Assembly: GCA_052258065.1 (NCBI GenBank)
Contig: JBQQPY010000002.1
Coordinates: forward strand, 1,178,001 to 1,242,000
DNA from: JBQQPY01 sp052258065
GTDB lineage: Bacteria; Pseudomonadota; Gammaproteobacteria; Enterobacterales; Enterobacteriaceae
DNA: 64,000 nucleotides
Direction of reading: 5' to 3'
The notes under the pieces were generated by a model. That model saw only the letters and a program-made list of their open reading frames with translations. It was not told where the DNA came from and made no database searches. The translations under genes and the position numbers were made by a program. This document shows positions 1 through 9,834 of this stretch, in pieces (the stretch's first letter is position 1; every line of letters starts with the position of its first letter).

Positions 1-86
1 ACCCGTCGGCTAGTGCAGAAATAAGCCAATACCTCACAGCGCTGCCTCTCACCTCCGTACAGCTTGAGAAACGTTATCAACGATAA
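1..86 (+). CDS. 3' end of an unidentified gene running in from the left edge
   Basis: One forward frame is open from the window edge to a TAA at 84-86. It codes for the last 27 residues of some protein, ending in LEKRYQR. The base composition is more balanced than in the AT-rich DNA that follows, which suggests a real or recently lost gene. I do not recognise the family. In E. coli the genes before tsaC are dprA, smg and yrdD, but this tail does not obviously match what I recall of them. It could also be the tail of a pseudogene. Confidence 0.35.
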   Translation, partial: PSASAEISQYLTALPLTSVQLEKRYQR

Positions 87-279
87 GCCGGACTGAAATT
101 GAATAAAATTGCGAGCCATTTGAACATCTCTTGACAAATTTTCGATTTTAATATGTCCCAATCTTGAATTGTTTTGAAGTATGCAATCAGAAAAGCTTTC
201 CTAATTACGTACTTTTCTCGGGCATCCTCAAGAGAGGTGTGGCATTGTAACTAGTTTCGATGCCGCTACTAACTCATAC

Positions 280-385
280 ATTCGGTTAAATTAATCTTAC
301 ATTTTGTCAGATAACGAGGCGTATCTTGGCTATAAATTGCATGATAAATTTCCGTTATAGCGTTTCGATACTCTCCAGCAAAGGA
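280..385 (-). mobile_element. IS1595-type remnant (reverse fragment)
   Basis: The reverse strand carries the same sequence seen in the transposase C-terminal fragments at 690-955 and 2590-2850: an atgcaatt...acgcctcgtta core and the preceding ctggagagta stretch. It is too short and decayed to code. Confidence 0.45.
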
Positions 386-390
386 TTTCG

Positions 391-543
391 TCGTGACTCA
401 GATTTGTTGATACTTGTGTCTATTCATAGAATATGAGTGAGCTTTTATTGCTAAAATTTTCTGTAAAAAATAAAAATCCTAAAATATTATTCAGCAGAGT
501 AAATATGTGATCTTTTTTCTCATCAACCAATCTAAGTCATGAC
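391..543 (+). mobile_element. Short inverted-repeat element (MITE-like), copy 1 of 4
   Basis: A 153-bp unit begins with TCGTGACTCAGATTTGTTGA and ends with the imperfect reverse complement of that sequence. It contains no reading frame. Three more copies of nearly the same length occur at 25664-25818, 34703-34854 and 42271-42427, two of them in the opposite orientation. Discrete ends, constant length and dispersal are what a non-autonomous transposable element would show. I cannot assign the parent transposase. Confidence 0.7.
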
Positions 544-689
544 CGAGTATTTGTTTGCTTGAAAAGTATCTATTTCTAGTGCCGTTCAAACTTAGCTGGT
601 TAAAGTGCACAATAAAGTAAAAAATGATTACTATCACTTTTCTCAAAACTAGAATCATTACAGATTGACGCAGAGCCCGTAGCCAAACA

Positions 690-955
690 AAAACCAATCA
701 AAAATACCTGATTACGCACCTTACCCAGCTCAAGCGTGAGCTACACTAGAAATAGACAATTTAAAGTAAATGCATAACTCTGTTAGAGAGTATCAAAAAC
801 GTTACAACGAACACCTACCATGCAATTCGTGGAAAACATACGCCTCGTTAGCTAGCCGAATATGAGTATCAATTTAACCAACGTTATTACTTAGACGCAC
901 TGATAGGTGGACTCTTAGTAAGAGCATTAAAAATGCTCCCAATTACCATACATCT
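690..955 (+). mobile_element. IS1595-type transposase C-terminal remnant
   Basis: The fragment corresponds to the last third of an IS1595 (ISXO2-like) transposase, whose hallmark in this window is an RYLAEFEYRFNRRYDL-like block. Here it is broken by stops and substitutions. It ends about 25 bp before tsaC, so tsaC has lost whatever operon partners it had upstream. Confidence 0.5.
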
Positions 956-982
956 ATTAGTGATTGCCGAGCAAAATGCATA

Positions 983-1555
983 ATGAAGAATAAATCTCTC
1001 TTACCTGACCTGACAAGTTTAGTGAAAGCACAGCACCAGCAGCAGGTTATTGCTTATCCGACAGAGGCCGTGTTCGGGTTGGGCTGCGATCCGGACAGCG
1101 AAATCGCGGTTCAGGCGCTTCTCAAACTAAAGAAGCGCTCGTGGCAAAAAGGGTTAATTCTAATTGCCGCTCATTATACTCAGCTTACGGATTATATTGA
1201 CGACAGCGCGCTGGATAATGCTGCGCGGGAGCGCATGTTCGCCTGTTGGCCAGGCCCCGTTACCTGGATAGTACCAGCCCGTTCCACAACCTCTCGCTGG
1301 TTAACGGGACAATACACATCACTAGCGGTACGCGTCAGTGCATTTGAACCAGTCCGGCGTCTTTGCCTTTCTTTCGGCAAGCCGCTGGTGTCTACCAGCG
1401 CTAATTTCAGCGGGCTGCCGCCGGCGCGCACCGCCGGCGAAGTGCGTGAGCAATTAGGTTCCGCCTTTCCGGTACTGAACGAAGCAGTGGAAGGGCGACG
1501 TAATCCTTCTGAAATTCGCCATGCGCTGAGCGGAAAATTAATTCGTCAGGGCTGA
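983..1555 (+). CDS. tsaC: Threonylcarbamoyl-AMP synthase TsaC
   Basis: TsaC (YrdC/Sua5 family) makes L-threonylcarbamoyl-AMP from threonine, bicarbonate and ATP. This is the first step of the essential t6A37 modification of ANN-decoding tRNAs. The protein is 190 residues, the same as E. coli TsaC, and collinear throughout. Seen are the N-terminal AYPTEAVFGLGCDP block (about residues 25-38), KGLILIA, the WPGPVT motif and LVSTSANFSG near residue 140, all family signatures lining the nucleotide cavity. The ATG sits at the end of a CCGAGCAAAATGCATAA segment that recurs at 37925. Nineteen bases separate it from aroE, so the two are probably co-transcribed, as in other enterics. There is no visible damage. 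Confidence 0.97.
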   Translation: MKNKSLLPDLTSLVKAQHQQQVIAYPTEAVFGLGCDPDSEIAVQALLKLKKRSWQKGLILIAAHYTQLTDYIDDSALDNAARERMFACWPGPVTWIVPARSTTSRWLTGQYTSLAVRVSAFEPVRRLCLSFGKPLVSTSANFSGLPPARTAGEVREQLGSAFPVLNEAVEGRRNPSEIRHALSGKLIRQG

Positions 1556-1574
1556 CTACTACCGGAGTGATACG

Positions 1575-2393
1575 ATGAATACCTATGTAGTTTTTGGCAA
1601 TCCGATTAATTATAGTCGGTCACCGCGCATTCATGCGCTCTTTGCTGCTGAAACCGGTCTAGTCCATTCTTATGGACGCATGCTGGTACCGCTGAACAAT
1701 TTTAAGCAAACGCTGCGGCAATTTTTCGACGCGGGAGGGTTAGGGGCAAATATTGCGCTGCCGTTTAAAGAAGACGCGTTCTCGCTCTGCGATCAGATCA
1801 TTGAACGCGGGTCTTTAGCCAGAGCGGTCAATACGATTAAGAAACTGCCGGACGGCGCATTGCTGGGGGATAACACCGATGGTATTGGTTTAGTCAAAGA
1901 TTTACAACGTCTTGCTCTATTGCGCCACGATACCCGGGTGCTCTTAGTGGGCGCCGGCGGCGCAGCGAGAGGAGTGCTTTTACCGCTGCTGGCTTACGGC
2001 TGCAAAGTGGCGCTGACTAACCGCACTTTCTCTCGCGCACAAGAGCTGGCGGCGTTTTACGATCACGTCGGCGACATCACTGCATTGCCATTTGAGCATC
2101 TCGGTCCGCCGAATTACAACCTGATTATTAACGCGACATCTACCGGAATGCAAGGAGGGATACCAGCGCTGCCTACCTCGGTCATTACGCCTGCAGTCTT
2201 CTGCTACGATATGTTTTATCAACAAGGCAAAACGCCGTTTATCGCTTGGAGTCGCCGGCAGGGCGCGCTGCACTGCGCCGATGGACTCGGCATGCTGGTG
2301 AGCCAGGCAGCCTCGGCATTCTTCTTATGGCATGGCATAATGCCTTCTATTTTTCCGGTACTGGAAATCCTGAAAGCGGAGCTAGCTGGATAA
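1575..2393 (+). CDS. aroE: Shikimate dehydrogenase AroE
   Basis: AroE reduces 3-dehydroshikimate to shikimate with NADPH in the aromatic amino acid pathway. The product has 272 residues, identical in length to E. coli AroE. The shikimate site can be followed with E. coli numbering: Ser14, Ser16, Asn59, Lys65, Asn86 and Asp102 are present. Position 61, a threonine in E. coli (NVTVPFK) that contacts substrate, reads alanine here (NIALPFK). The NADPH-binding GAGGAARG loop is intact near residue 126, and LGMLVSQAA near the C-terminus is conserved. It lies 19 bp behind tsaC. The gene is complete, so I call it functional, but the Thr61 to Ala change in a ligand residue is unusual. Confidence 0.96.
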   Translation: MNTYVVFGNPINYSRSPRIHALFAAETGLVHSYGRMLVPLNNFKQTLRQFFDAGGLGANIALPFKEDAFSLCDQIIERGSLARAVNTIKKLPDGALLGDNTDGIGLVKDLQRLALLRHDTRVLLVGAGGAARGVLLPLLAYGCKVALTNRTFSRAQELAAFYDHVGDITALPFEHLGPPNYNLIINATSTGMQGGIPALPTSVITPAVFCYDMFYQQGKTPFIAWSRRQGALHCADGLGMLVSQAASAFFLWHGIMPSIFPVLEILKAELAG

Positions 2394-2476
2394 ATCAAGC
2401 AATCCAGCTCTTGAATCTAGAACAATAAAAAACGAGCGACAAAGTTTGTGCTGTCTATCAGTGCCGGCTAGAATTC
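2390..2476 (+). pseudogene. yrdB: yrdB relic (start of a DUF1488-type gene)
   Basis: In E. coli aroE is followed directly by yrdB, whose product begins MNQAIQFPDREEW. Here, in a frame overlapping the aroE stop, the bases encode INQAIQLLNLEQ, then a TAA, then residues resembling the continuing family sequence (SDKVCAVYQCRLEFA). The original ATG reads ATA. The conserved position and the NQAIQ match make a decayed yrdB the best reading. Nothing recognisable is left beyond about 2476. Confidence 0.6.
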
Positions 2477-2589
2477 GCAATAAAGAAAATTAATGAGTCA
2501 TAAAAAACAGTGATTATTAACTATATTAAAATAGTTAATATAACTTTTTATTAAAAACACAATCATTTTATATTCAAATATAAATCCTT

Positions 2590-2850
2590 AAGCCAAGCAA
2601 AAAAACGAATAAAAAATCACCGGATTAAGCACTTTACCCAGCCAAGCTTGAGCTACACCGGAAGATGAATACTCTACTGCAGGGTATAAAAAATATCATG
2701 AGCACTCACCATGCAACTGGCTGTCAACACATACCTCGTTACCTAACCGAATTTGAATATAGATTCAATAGACGTTATGACCTGATATCACTCATACTGA
2801 GATTCTTAATAGCAAAATTAAAAGCATTCACAATTCTATCAGCTTGTTAA
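2590..2850 (+). mobile_element. IS1595-type transposase C-terminal remnant
   Basis: This copy keeps a 61-codon open stretch (2665-2850) with RYLTEFEYRFNRRYDL, the clearest IS1595/ISXO2-like C-terminal block in the window. The catalytic core is absent, so it is a fragment and not a working gene. The flanking ACTTTACCCAGC...AGCTACACC sequence upstream is shared with the other copies. Confidence 0.6.
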
Positions 2851-2881
2851 GAGCAGCTAAGAAAATGCGTAATTAGGAAAA

Positions 2882-2992
2882 TATAATGAAACACATGAGA
2901 TTTAAGATCTCATGCTCTAAGCTTATAAAACAGTCTAACTATATAAAATATATTTATAGTTTCCTGCTTTTTCGGTAAGATAAAAAGGGACA
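2882..2992 (+). repeat. AT-rich hairpin repeat (unit B)
   Basis: The unit carries the near-perfect palindrome CATGAGATTTAAGATCTCATG followed by a conserved tail ending TTTCCTGCTTTTTCGGTAAG. Similar units occur at about 5828, 7660, 11020, 14115, 21775, 27455 and 32150 in both orientations. At 32034-32425 a unit of this kind forms the core of a longer element. Confidence 0.55.
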
Positions 2993-3009
2993 AAATGACA
3001 GTTTATAGG

Positions 3010-3600
3010 CTTCAATAGTATTTTGCTATCCAATATTGATTAAGACAATTCCTTATTCTAGAGCACAGACACATCATCGCAGTATTATCTAAAGCTCTTT
3101 ACCGAAAGAGCTGAGCATTTTTGCAGAACAAAACAATCTGTAAATTTTTTGATATTGTCTGTAAGTACCTGATGAATAGCCATAAGACATACTCAACTAA
3201 GATTACGCAAGAAAGGTCGCGTATTAGCCGTGATGTTGGCTCTATAGAAGCGTATTAAAACCTATCGGGTAGCTTCCTCTATACCCATGGAAAGATAACC
3301 CCGCAAGGCTTCATTGAGCATTTATAGAAGACATGTTATATCAACATACAGGTAACCAGGTTCATGGCGTTTAAACGCTTTGTGCTTTATTTTTCGGGCT
3401 TTCTTTTTTTATATCACGCAAAGAGCCTAATCGATGCTCACGTAAACATCACTCTAAGCGAAATTAAGAATTCAGCGTCAAGTATGGTACGCCGCCAGCA
3501 TACCTTAAGAATATTGCTGTCCGGCTGGAAAACGCTATCCGAATGGAAGCCAGTTTTGCTAAAAAAGATACTCTATAAAGCTCGGTAATCAATGAAACTT
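3010..3600 (-). mobile_element. IS481-type element remnant
   Basis: The reverse strand matches the central part of the IS481-type transposase that recurs throughout the window, including the stretch coding a YLFV-ID-A-R-like core and the TDNGKEFTD region. It is riddled with stops. The 74-codon forward frame at 3364-3588 is only the antisense of this relic. Confidence 0.6.
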
Positions 3601-4019
3601 CTAAAAAAGGTCGCAATGATACATATGTTTTATCTTATGGCCGCACAGCCGGTCACGTCAGGCAGATAGCAACATACTGCTCATCCGGCGCACTACCATT
3701 ACCCCTTTATAAAAATTACCCCGCCGTTACACTATACGTGATCTCTACATCGAAAAAAACTAAGAAGGCCACTTAAGCGCTTTCTACAGATATGCCCAAT
3801 CAAGAAAGTTCGCTGCGGTCATGTATCGGCACGCAGAAGATTCAGGGTGCGCTTACAAATACTTTCTTGCCTCGGACGTTTTTTGGCATAATGGCGTATT
3901 TATAACTACTGACTTTAATAAAAACTGTTTTTCTTAACAGCATGAATCAAATTGCAGGTTTACCTACTATCCGCTAATACCATCAAACTTCCACTGATAC
4001 TATCAAACTCGTTGATGAT
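3600..4019. other. GC-richer non-coding stretch with a duplicated block
   Basis: There is no intact gene. The segment at about 3770-3905 resembles 35000-35170: both share an atgtatcggcac...agattc core, a cttacaaatactttct stretch and a cataatg...atttataa end. The origin is unknown; it may be a pseudogene or phage relic. Confidence 0.35.
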
Positions 4020-4277
4020 ATGCGCGATAAGCTGTTGAATACCCTGCTTGACGAGACGGGCCTACTAAGGCATCAAATGATTGAGTTCAAACAGCGCGCC
4101 GTGCAACAGATAGGCGATTCTATCGACCTGTCGACCGTAGAGTATAACGTCAATTATTTTATCACCAAAGGTAATGTGACGCTGAATAGCGTTGACAGCG
4201 AGCGCTGTGTGCGTAAAGCGGTGGATGAATACGGTATTTTAATCAGCGTCTTCAAGTTGGAAAGGCAGAGCTCCTGA
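4020..4277 (+). CDS. Hypothetical protein, possibly a gene relic
   Basis: This is an 85-codon open frame with balanced base composition, unlike the AT-rich debris around it. The same frame is open back to about 3980, so the start is uncertain and no good ribosome site precedes the ATG. The product is soluble-looking and charged (KLLNTLLDETGLL at the N-terminus, ERCVRKAVDEYGI near the C-terminus), with no membrane segment or known motif. I do not recognise the family. It may be the surviving piece of a larger inactivated gene. Confidence 0.35.
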   Translation: MRDKLLNTLLDETGLLRHQMIEFKQRAVQQIGDSIDLSTVEYNVNYFITKGNVTLNSVDSERCVRKAVDEYGILISVFKLERQSS

Positions 4278-5294
4278 CAAATTAATCATGTCAATTAACT
4301 GCGCTTTCAATGTCAAGAAATAAAGCCATATTGCGCGCTATCACTACCAAACCTTGATATTGACCATAAAAACTGAAAAGAGACAATGCCAAGCGTCACG
4401 GACTCAATAAAAATTAGAGGCCAGACCCGTTACATTCGCTTTTATCAACAGCAAGCAGACAAAATATACACAATTGCTTCTCGATATCCCTAAACTACAA
4501 TGAACTTTAATTGATTATTTTAAATCCGGCGCGTGCGTCAGGGCCTAATGCACGAAATTTAGCCGAGGACGTCTTATGTCAGTGAATTAACAGTCTATGT
4601 ATAATGTATCATGGCGCGCTGGGAGTCGTGACAGGAAGACGTTAAAACCGTTATTGATGCCTCTAGTCAACTGACAGGGCACTATACTATTTCCTTTCCC
4701 ATGAGTGGAACATCGGACAATTCTGTTAGGTACCTCTGAGGTAAACATTATGATTGGCTAGCTGATTGCCTGCTTGTATCATATAGCTGTCTGGCGGCGT
4801 AAAAGATCGTGAATAGGTTTGCCTAGCAGAACAACCAGCTCTAGGCACAGAAAAAGACGGCGTGCCCGCTTTATTCTGAGGTGTCTGATACTTTTCTACA
4901 CCCGATGCTGCTGCGCTAGCAATCGAAAAAATGTCAGAGCGTAGATTCTGTGCCATTTACCGTTTGACCCGACGCCAGTCCTGAGGAGGAAAGCATTAAA
5001 TTAATATCTATCTTTGTTGCCAGTAGCCGCCACAGAAATATGATGTTCACCAGATAAAGGTCTTTATCAATTCCGACATACTAATTCAGATATTTAATGA
5101 AGATAACCGCATTTACTGATTGACGGTCAATCTGCTGACTCTCAGTGGTAACGGACGCTGAAAGGCGGGATATGATAGTACAGGCTATAAGAGATGAAGA
5201 ATCCTGTCAGTCTTGCTGTACAGGATACTATCGAGATCTATCCAGTCGAACGAGATGTGATTAATGTTGCTAATATGCATCATCTTTGGCTGCT
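4278..5294. other. About 1 kb with no recognisable gene
   Basis: I see no supported feature here. The reverse 76-codon frame at 4726-4956 has no recognisable motif or start signal. Moderate GC content compared with the IS debris suggests decayed genes of unknown identity. Confidence 0.4.
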
Positions 5295-5655
5295 ACTGGA
5301 AAATTAGAAATAGTCTTTTTGACCTTCGAAAACGCTCAGTCACCGGGAAACATAAATTTGATCGCTTATGTTCAGAACTTAATATAGAACACCCTCTTAG
5401 CTCGCTGATGCACCCACAAACGAATAGCATGGTCGAGTAATTTAATGGGCGTATAGAAGAGGACGTGCTGCAAAGCTATCACTTCCATTATGGTAAAGAG
5501 CATGAGCTCTTACTGCAGCGATCTCTTTGGTTGTACTACTAGGAATTGCCTGAATCAGTATTAGACAGAAAAACTTTATTTTAGTCTATGAAACATTGGT
5601 GCAAATTATACCCAAATTGTTCAAAAAGAAATCATACTAGCCTGCTAGAATGTGA
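5295..5655 (+). mobile_element. IS481-type element, 3' part
   Basis: Translation in shifting frames gives the C-terminal transposase signature: a D-LC-ELNIEH block, HPQTN-MVE, FNGRIEE, YHFHYGKEHE and a LPESVL-like stretch. Multiple stops and frameshifts show it is dead. Confidence 0.65.
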
Positions 5656-6334
5656 CCATTAGCAATAAATATAAAATTAGTGAAAATTAAAAAAATAAAA
5701 TCAATTATTTGTAAATAACTTAAGCTAATTACTTATAACTTATTAGTTACTATAACTTTTTTCTTAAAAGAAATTTCAGTATAGCACAATACAGAAACCC
5801 TGCAGCTAAGAAAAAACAAATAAAAATATAATAAAACACATGAGATTTAAGAACTCATATTCTAATTTTAATATTCTAACTATAGATTAAGTATAATAAA
5901 TAATTTGTTTATGGTTTCCTGATTTTCCCGTGAGATAAAAAAAGAAAAATCAGATCTGAAATAACGGCTACGCACTTTATATCATAAATTTTTTCAAAAC
6001 AGATTACCGAAATTACTCCGTGAGCCAGATGATGTCTAGGCTTTTAAACGACAAGGAAAATTGTAAAGTGTCAAAAATTTCAGTTTTTAATACTAGAGAG
6101 ACACTACACGTAAATCATATCTTATTGAAATAAAAATAGAAATTACATATTACGTTGTGAGAAGCATAAAATCATTGCTAAAAAGGTATGATAAATATGG
6201 CAAGAGAAAATAAAAGTTCAACGGCGAGATTTACTCACACGGCTCGTTAGGTTTATCTACTGAAAGTGTTTATTCCCATAAATAAGCATCAGCATTAAGC
6301 CGTTAAGCCTCAAGCTCAAAACGAGCTTAGCGTA
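5655..6334. other. AT-rich repeat debris
   Basis: It holds an arm of the AT-rich element (unit C, about 5660-5745), a unit-B hairpin repeat (about 5828-5945) and unassigned DNA. There is no gene. Confidence 0.45.
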
Positions 6335-7283
6335 CCCTAATTTATTAATTGGCTATCTATATGCTATGGCTAATTTTTTCTCTGCAATCTACATTACACA
6401 TTCTTACAGAGAAGACTTAAGATCACGAGTAGTAAAATTGATTTAGGCGAGTAGTTCTGCACGTGTAGTGGCTGATAGATATCAAATAAGCAGTTCCATT
6501 GCAGCTCGTTGGAGCAAACAATTCCGTAAAACCGGAAATTACTGCCTTCAATCTAAAGGAAACCTGAATCGCAGATTAAAAATTAATGCGTATTCTGATT
6601 TTATCCTGACGCTTATTGATGAAGCTTGTGCTCTAACCTTGTCTAAAATACAGGCCGTCTTAAAAAGTATTTTCAGCATTCAAACGAGCTTTTCTACTCT
6701 ATCACACTTTTCCGTCATATAATAAAGGCAAAGAAAGACCATACATTCTAGTAAAAAGGCGAAATAATGTAATTCATGCGCGCAAATTATGGTCTTAATA
6801 AATATAATATTTCATCAAAAATGCTTATTTCATTGATGAAACGGCAATAACGATAAATATGCGCAGGTAAAAGACTACAACAGACGAGGTCAACGATGTT
6901 TGGCTGATATCTCACAGGCTCACTGAAAAACGACGGTATGTACTGCTGATATATGCCTACCTAAATTAAGTACAATTATGCTACTCAATAAAGAAATAAA
7001 TGCACATACTTTCCTTACTTATCTAGACTAAGTTTTGGCTACTCATAAAATTAATAGTGCACGAGAAGCTATTGAGACTAAAGATACAATTCTTTTTTAT
7101 CTTCCGCCTTATTCCCCAGATTTAAATCCTATCGAGATAGCGTTCCCAAACTGAAATCACTGCTCAGAAAAGCTGAAAAAACCGTTAATTCGCTATAGAA
7201 TAGCAATAGCTCAAGCTATTGAGTTGATTTTCTAGAAGGATTGCGGCATTTTTATCGCACCAGGATATAAACTGGAATAGAGG
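6335..7283 (+). mobile_element. IS630-type A element, near full length, decayed
   Basis: The element can be followed from its left end to its right end (aaactggaatagag). It codes, with many breaks, for a helix-turn-helix N-terminus (VADRYQISSSIAARWSKQFR, open at 6468-6722), FIDET-like and C-terminal FRLIPQI/DLNPIE-like DDE motifs of the IS630/Tc1-mariner type. Frameshifts and internal stops make it a pseudogene. It is one of the more complete copies and is useful as a reference for the fragments. Confidence 0.7.
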
Positions 7284-7284
7284 A

Positions 7285-7640
7285 AAACCCTCTAGCGTCT
7301 TAATACGTAAAAATAACGGTTACACTATCTATTACTAGATCTAAAGAAATTCCTCTAAGCTTTTTCGAAGTTGCAATGGCTACTGTCTCGCTCCTCTGAT
7401 AAAGCGCTAAAGCTTATCGCAATTAAATACACTTCAGCAGCGCTATCTATAATACGGCCATACACCTGTTTGCTCAATTTACGATTCAGGACTGTAATAA
7501 GCACTTCTTTAACAAAAGAACGCTTGACCCGATCAATCTTGCGGGCATTTTTTATAAAATCTTAGACAAAACCTCGTTAGTCAGTCGTTTTATCCGTCTA
7601 ATTGATGTATCGTACTTCAACACAATTAATGCGTTTATTT
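7285..7640. mobile_element. IS630-type B fragments, forward scrap then reverse piece
   Basis: About 7285-7365 resembles the 5' end of the type B element seen at 23430 and 32535. About 7370-7640 is the reverse complement of a downstream part of the same element (ACGATACATCAATTAGAC... on the minus strand). Two oppositely oriented pieces side by side suggest an inversion or a second insertion. Confidence 0.5.
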
Positions 7641-7659
7641 ATTAGTCTACACCTGACTT

Positions 7660-7912
7660 TTTATTTTTCATCTTACCGCAAGCAGGAAACTATAAATAAA
7701 TTCTTTATTGTCAATAATAAAGATAATGAAACTGTTTTATAAACTCAGAAATGAGATTTTAAGTCTAATGTATTTTACCATATTTGGTAAGAAAAAATTA
7801 ATAATAATCACTTAATTGTAAATAATTAGGATTTTATTATAACTAATTGATTTTATTTGTTTTTAATTTTCACTGATTTTTGTACTTATTCCTAATTTAG
7901 ATGCGGAATGAC
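7660..7912 (-). repeat. AT-rich element, hairpin unit plus terminal arm
   Basis: On the reverse strand a terminal arm beginning CTAAATTAGGAATAAGTACA is followed by a unit-B repeat. It is the same arrangement as half of the complete element at 32034-32425. Confidence 0.55.
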
Positions 7913-7924
7913 AAATTCACAACT

Positions 7925-8080
7925 TTGTGTGCGATATATTTACCCTTGCCAACCAGCGCTTCTAGTTGCATACCTTCTTCCAGGGTGAGGGTAAAAATAT
8001 ATTTTTTATTCCTTTATTTTGAAAATCTTGCTTCAGTTCTAGCTCTAAATACTGAAACCGCCACTTTTACGCGTTAAGAC
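7925..8080 (-). mobile_element. IS630-type B, 5' fragment
   Basis: The reverse strand carries the start of the type B transposase gene (CGTCTTAACGCG..., a TLTLEEGMQLEALVGKGK-like stretch). It is truncated by the AT-rich element on one side. Confidence 0.5.
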
Positions 8081-8440
8081 ATTAAAAATTAAATATACAC
8101 GGCTCATCCATCTAACAGCATGATGTATATATTCCGCGTATGATTCATTTTATTTAAAAATTAGAATGCAAGAACAGAAATAAATGATCGGGCGTAATCG
8201 GAATCAGTTAGCAAATATCGCCAGAATAGCTGATTGGATGCGTCGGAATCTGCAGTTTGCAACGCCTTAAGTCACATAACAAAATCGACCGAGGAAACGC
8301 AAGGAATAAAGCTGTATGTAGTAATTTCGTGGGAGAAGATTGCTTATCAAAACCGTGCAATTAGCTATCAGCACCAAGGCGATGTCACTTGACAGACACT
8401 TATTTATAAATATTTATAAATATCAATAAGTTATATTTAT
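8081..8440. other. No recognisable gene downstream of hslU
   Basis: In E. coli menA follows hslU. I see no trace of it that I can defend. The stretch contains short A/T repeats (TTTATAAATAT twice at about 8402-8425) and nothing else specific. Confidence 0.4.
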
Positions 8441-8461
8441 AAAAAGGAGACTTAAGCCTCC
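8441..8461 (-). terminator. Rho-independent terminator of hslVU
   Basis: On the reverse strand GGAGGCTTAAGTCTCC folds into a stem with GGAG/CTCC ends and a self-complementary CTTAAG inside, followed directly by TTTTT. It lies about 30 bp beyond the hslU stop codon, where an operon terminator is expected. Confidence 0.65.
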
Positions 8462-8491
8462 CGTTGCGGATGCTGATTAACCTGCAATGCC

Positions 8492-9823
8492 TTACAGGAT
8501 AAAACGGCTTAAATCTTCATCAGATATCAACTCATCAAGGTGGCTACGAACATAATCTGCATCAATAGAAATAGTTTTACCCTTCGACTCGCTGGCATCA
8601 TAGGAAATATCTTCCATTAAACGCTCCAGAACGGTGTGAAGACGGCGAGCACCGATATTTTCGGTGCGCTCATTCACCTGCCAGGCTGCTTCGGCGATAC
8701 GCTTAATACCATCCTCCGTGAATGTGATACTCACCGCTTCCGTCGCCATCAGAGCGATATATTGGGTAGTAAGCGAAGCACTTGGCTCGGTCAGAATGCG
8801 TTCAAAATCCTCGGTGGTTAGAGCTTCGAGTGAGACGCGGATCGGCAGGCGCCCCTGTAGCTCGGGTATGAGATCAGAGGGGCTGCAAACCTGAAAAGCA
8901 CCAGAGGCGATAAACAGAATATGATCCGTCTTCACTATCCCGTGCTTGGTGGAAACAGTACACCCTTCTACTAGCGGCAGTAGATCCCGCTGCACGCCTT
9001 CCCGCGAAATATCTGGCCCAGAGACTTCGCCGCGTTTGCAGATTTTATCGATCTCGTCGATAAATACGATACCGTTCTGCTCCACTGCCTCGAGCGCTTT
9101 TTCTTTCAGCTCTTCCGGATTAACTAGCTTAGCAGCCTCTTCTTCTACGAGGAGCTTTAGGGCTTCTTTAATCTTTATTTTACGCGGCTTCTGTTTCTGG
9201 CCGGCCAGATTTTTAAACATTGATTGCAGCTGGTTGGTCATTTCCTCCATTCCGGGAGGAGCCATAATTTCCACACCCATCGGCGCCGCGGCGAGATTGA
9301 TTTCAACCTCTTTATCATCCAGCTGACCTTCCCGCAATTTTTTACGGAAATTTTGACGCGCATTGGAGGGCTCGCCACTCTCCTCCGGCTGCCCCCAATT
9401 ATTCTTAGGTGGCGGGATCAAAGCGTCAAGCACTCGCTCTTCCGCTAGTTCTTCTGCACGGAAACGGTTTTGTTCAATAGACTTCAGCCGTAGCATTTTG
9501 ACGGACGTGTCGGTTAAATCGCGTATTATGGAATCTACTTCCTTACCTACGTAGCCGACTTCAGTGAATTTAGTGGCCTCGACTTTAATGAATGGAGCGT
9601 TAGCCAGTTTTGCGAGGCGACGGGCAATTTCTGTCTTACCGACGCCAGTAGGACCAATCATCAGAATATTTTTTGGTGTAACTTCATGGCGCAATGCTTC
9701 GTCTAGTTGCATGCGACGCCAGCGGTTACGCAATGCAATGGCCACAGCTCGCTTGGCGTTTTTCTGCCCTACAATATAGTTATTGAGTTCACTAACAATT
9801 TCTCGTGGGGTCATTTCAGACAT
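8492..9823 (-). CDS. hslU: HslU, ATPase subunit of the HslVU protease
   Basis: HslU (ClpY) is the AAA+ unfoldase that feeds substrates into the HslV peptidase dodecamer in the cytoplasm. The protein is 443 residues, matching E. coli. The Walker A motif GPTGVGKT is at residues 57-64, the GYVGKEV pore loop follows near residue 90, Walker B VFIDEID is near 255, the sensor/arginine region GARRLHTVLERLMEDI lies near 393-408, and the C-terminus DLSRFIL, which docks into HslV, is complete. It begins 11 bp after the hslV stop, so the two form an operon read from the heat-shock-type promoter ahead of hslV. There is no sign of decay. Confidence 0.98.
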   Translation of the reverse strand: MSEMTPREIVSELNNYIVGQKNAKRAVAIALRNRWRRMQLDEALRHEVTPKNILMIGPTGVGKTEIARRLAKLANAPFIKVEATKFTEVGYVGKEVDSIIRDLTDTSVKMLRLKSIEQNRFRAEELAEERVLDALIPPPKNNWGQPEESGEPSNARQNFRKKLREGQLDDKEVEINLAAAPMGVEIMAPPGMEEMTNQLQSMFKNLAGQKQKPRKIKIKEALKLLVEEEAAKLVNPEELKEKALEAVEQNGIVFIDEIDKICKRGEVSGPDISREGVQRDLLPLVEGCTVSTKHGIVKTDHILFIASGAFQVCSPSDLIPELQGRLPIRVSLEALTTEDFERILTEPSASLTTQYIALMATEAVSITFTEDGIKRIAEAAWQVNERTENIGARRLHTVLERLMEDISYDASESKGKTISIDADYVRSHLDELISDEDLSRFIL

Positions 9824-9834
9824 ATGCGGGATCC

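Larger units (their letters stand above)
87..982. other. Non-coding stretch of transposon debris before tsaC
   Basis: There is no credible gene here; the 68-codon reverse frame at 491-697 lies across two repeat fragments. The stretch holds a reverse IS1595-type scrap (about 280-385), a complete ~155-bp inverted-repeat element (391-543), and a forward IS1595-type scrap (about 690-955). The 87-280 part is AT-rich and I see nothing specific in it. Confidence 0.6.

Noticed and set aside
4726..4956. 76-codon reverse frame
   Set aside because: No recognisable motif, no ribosome site, and flanked by sequence with no coding signal.
8946..9326. 126-codon frame antisense to hslU
   Set aside because: Shadow of a conserved gene; serine-rich composition typical of antisense frames.
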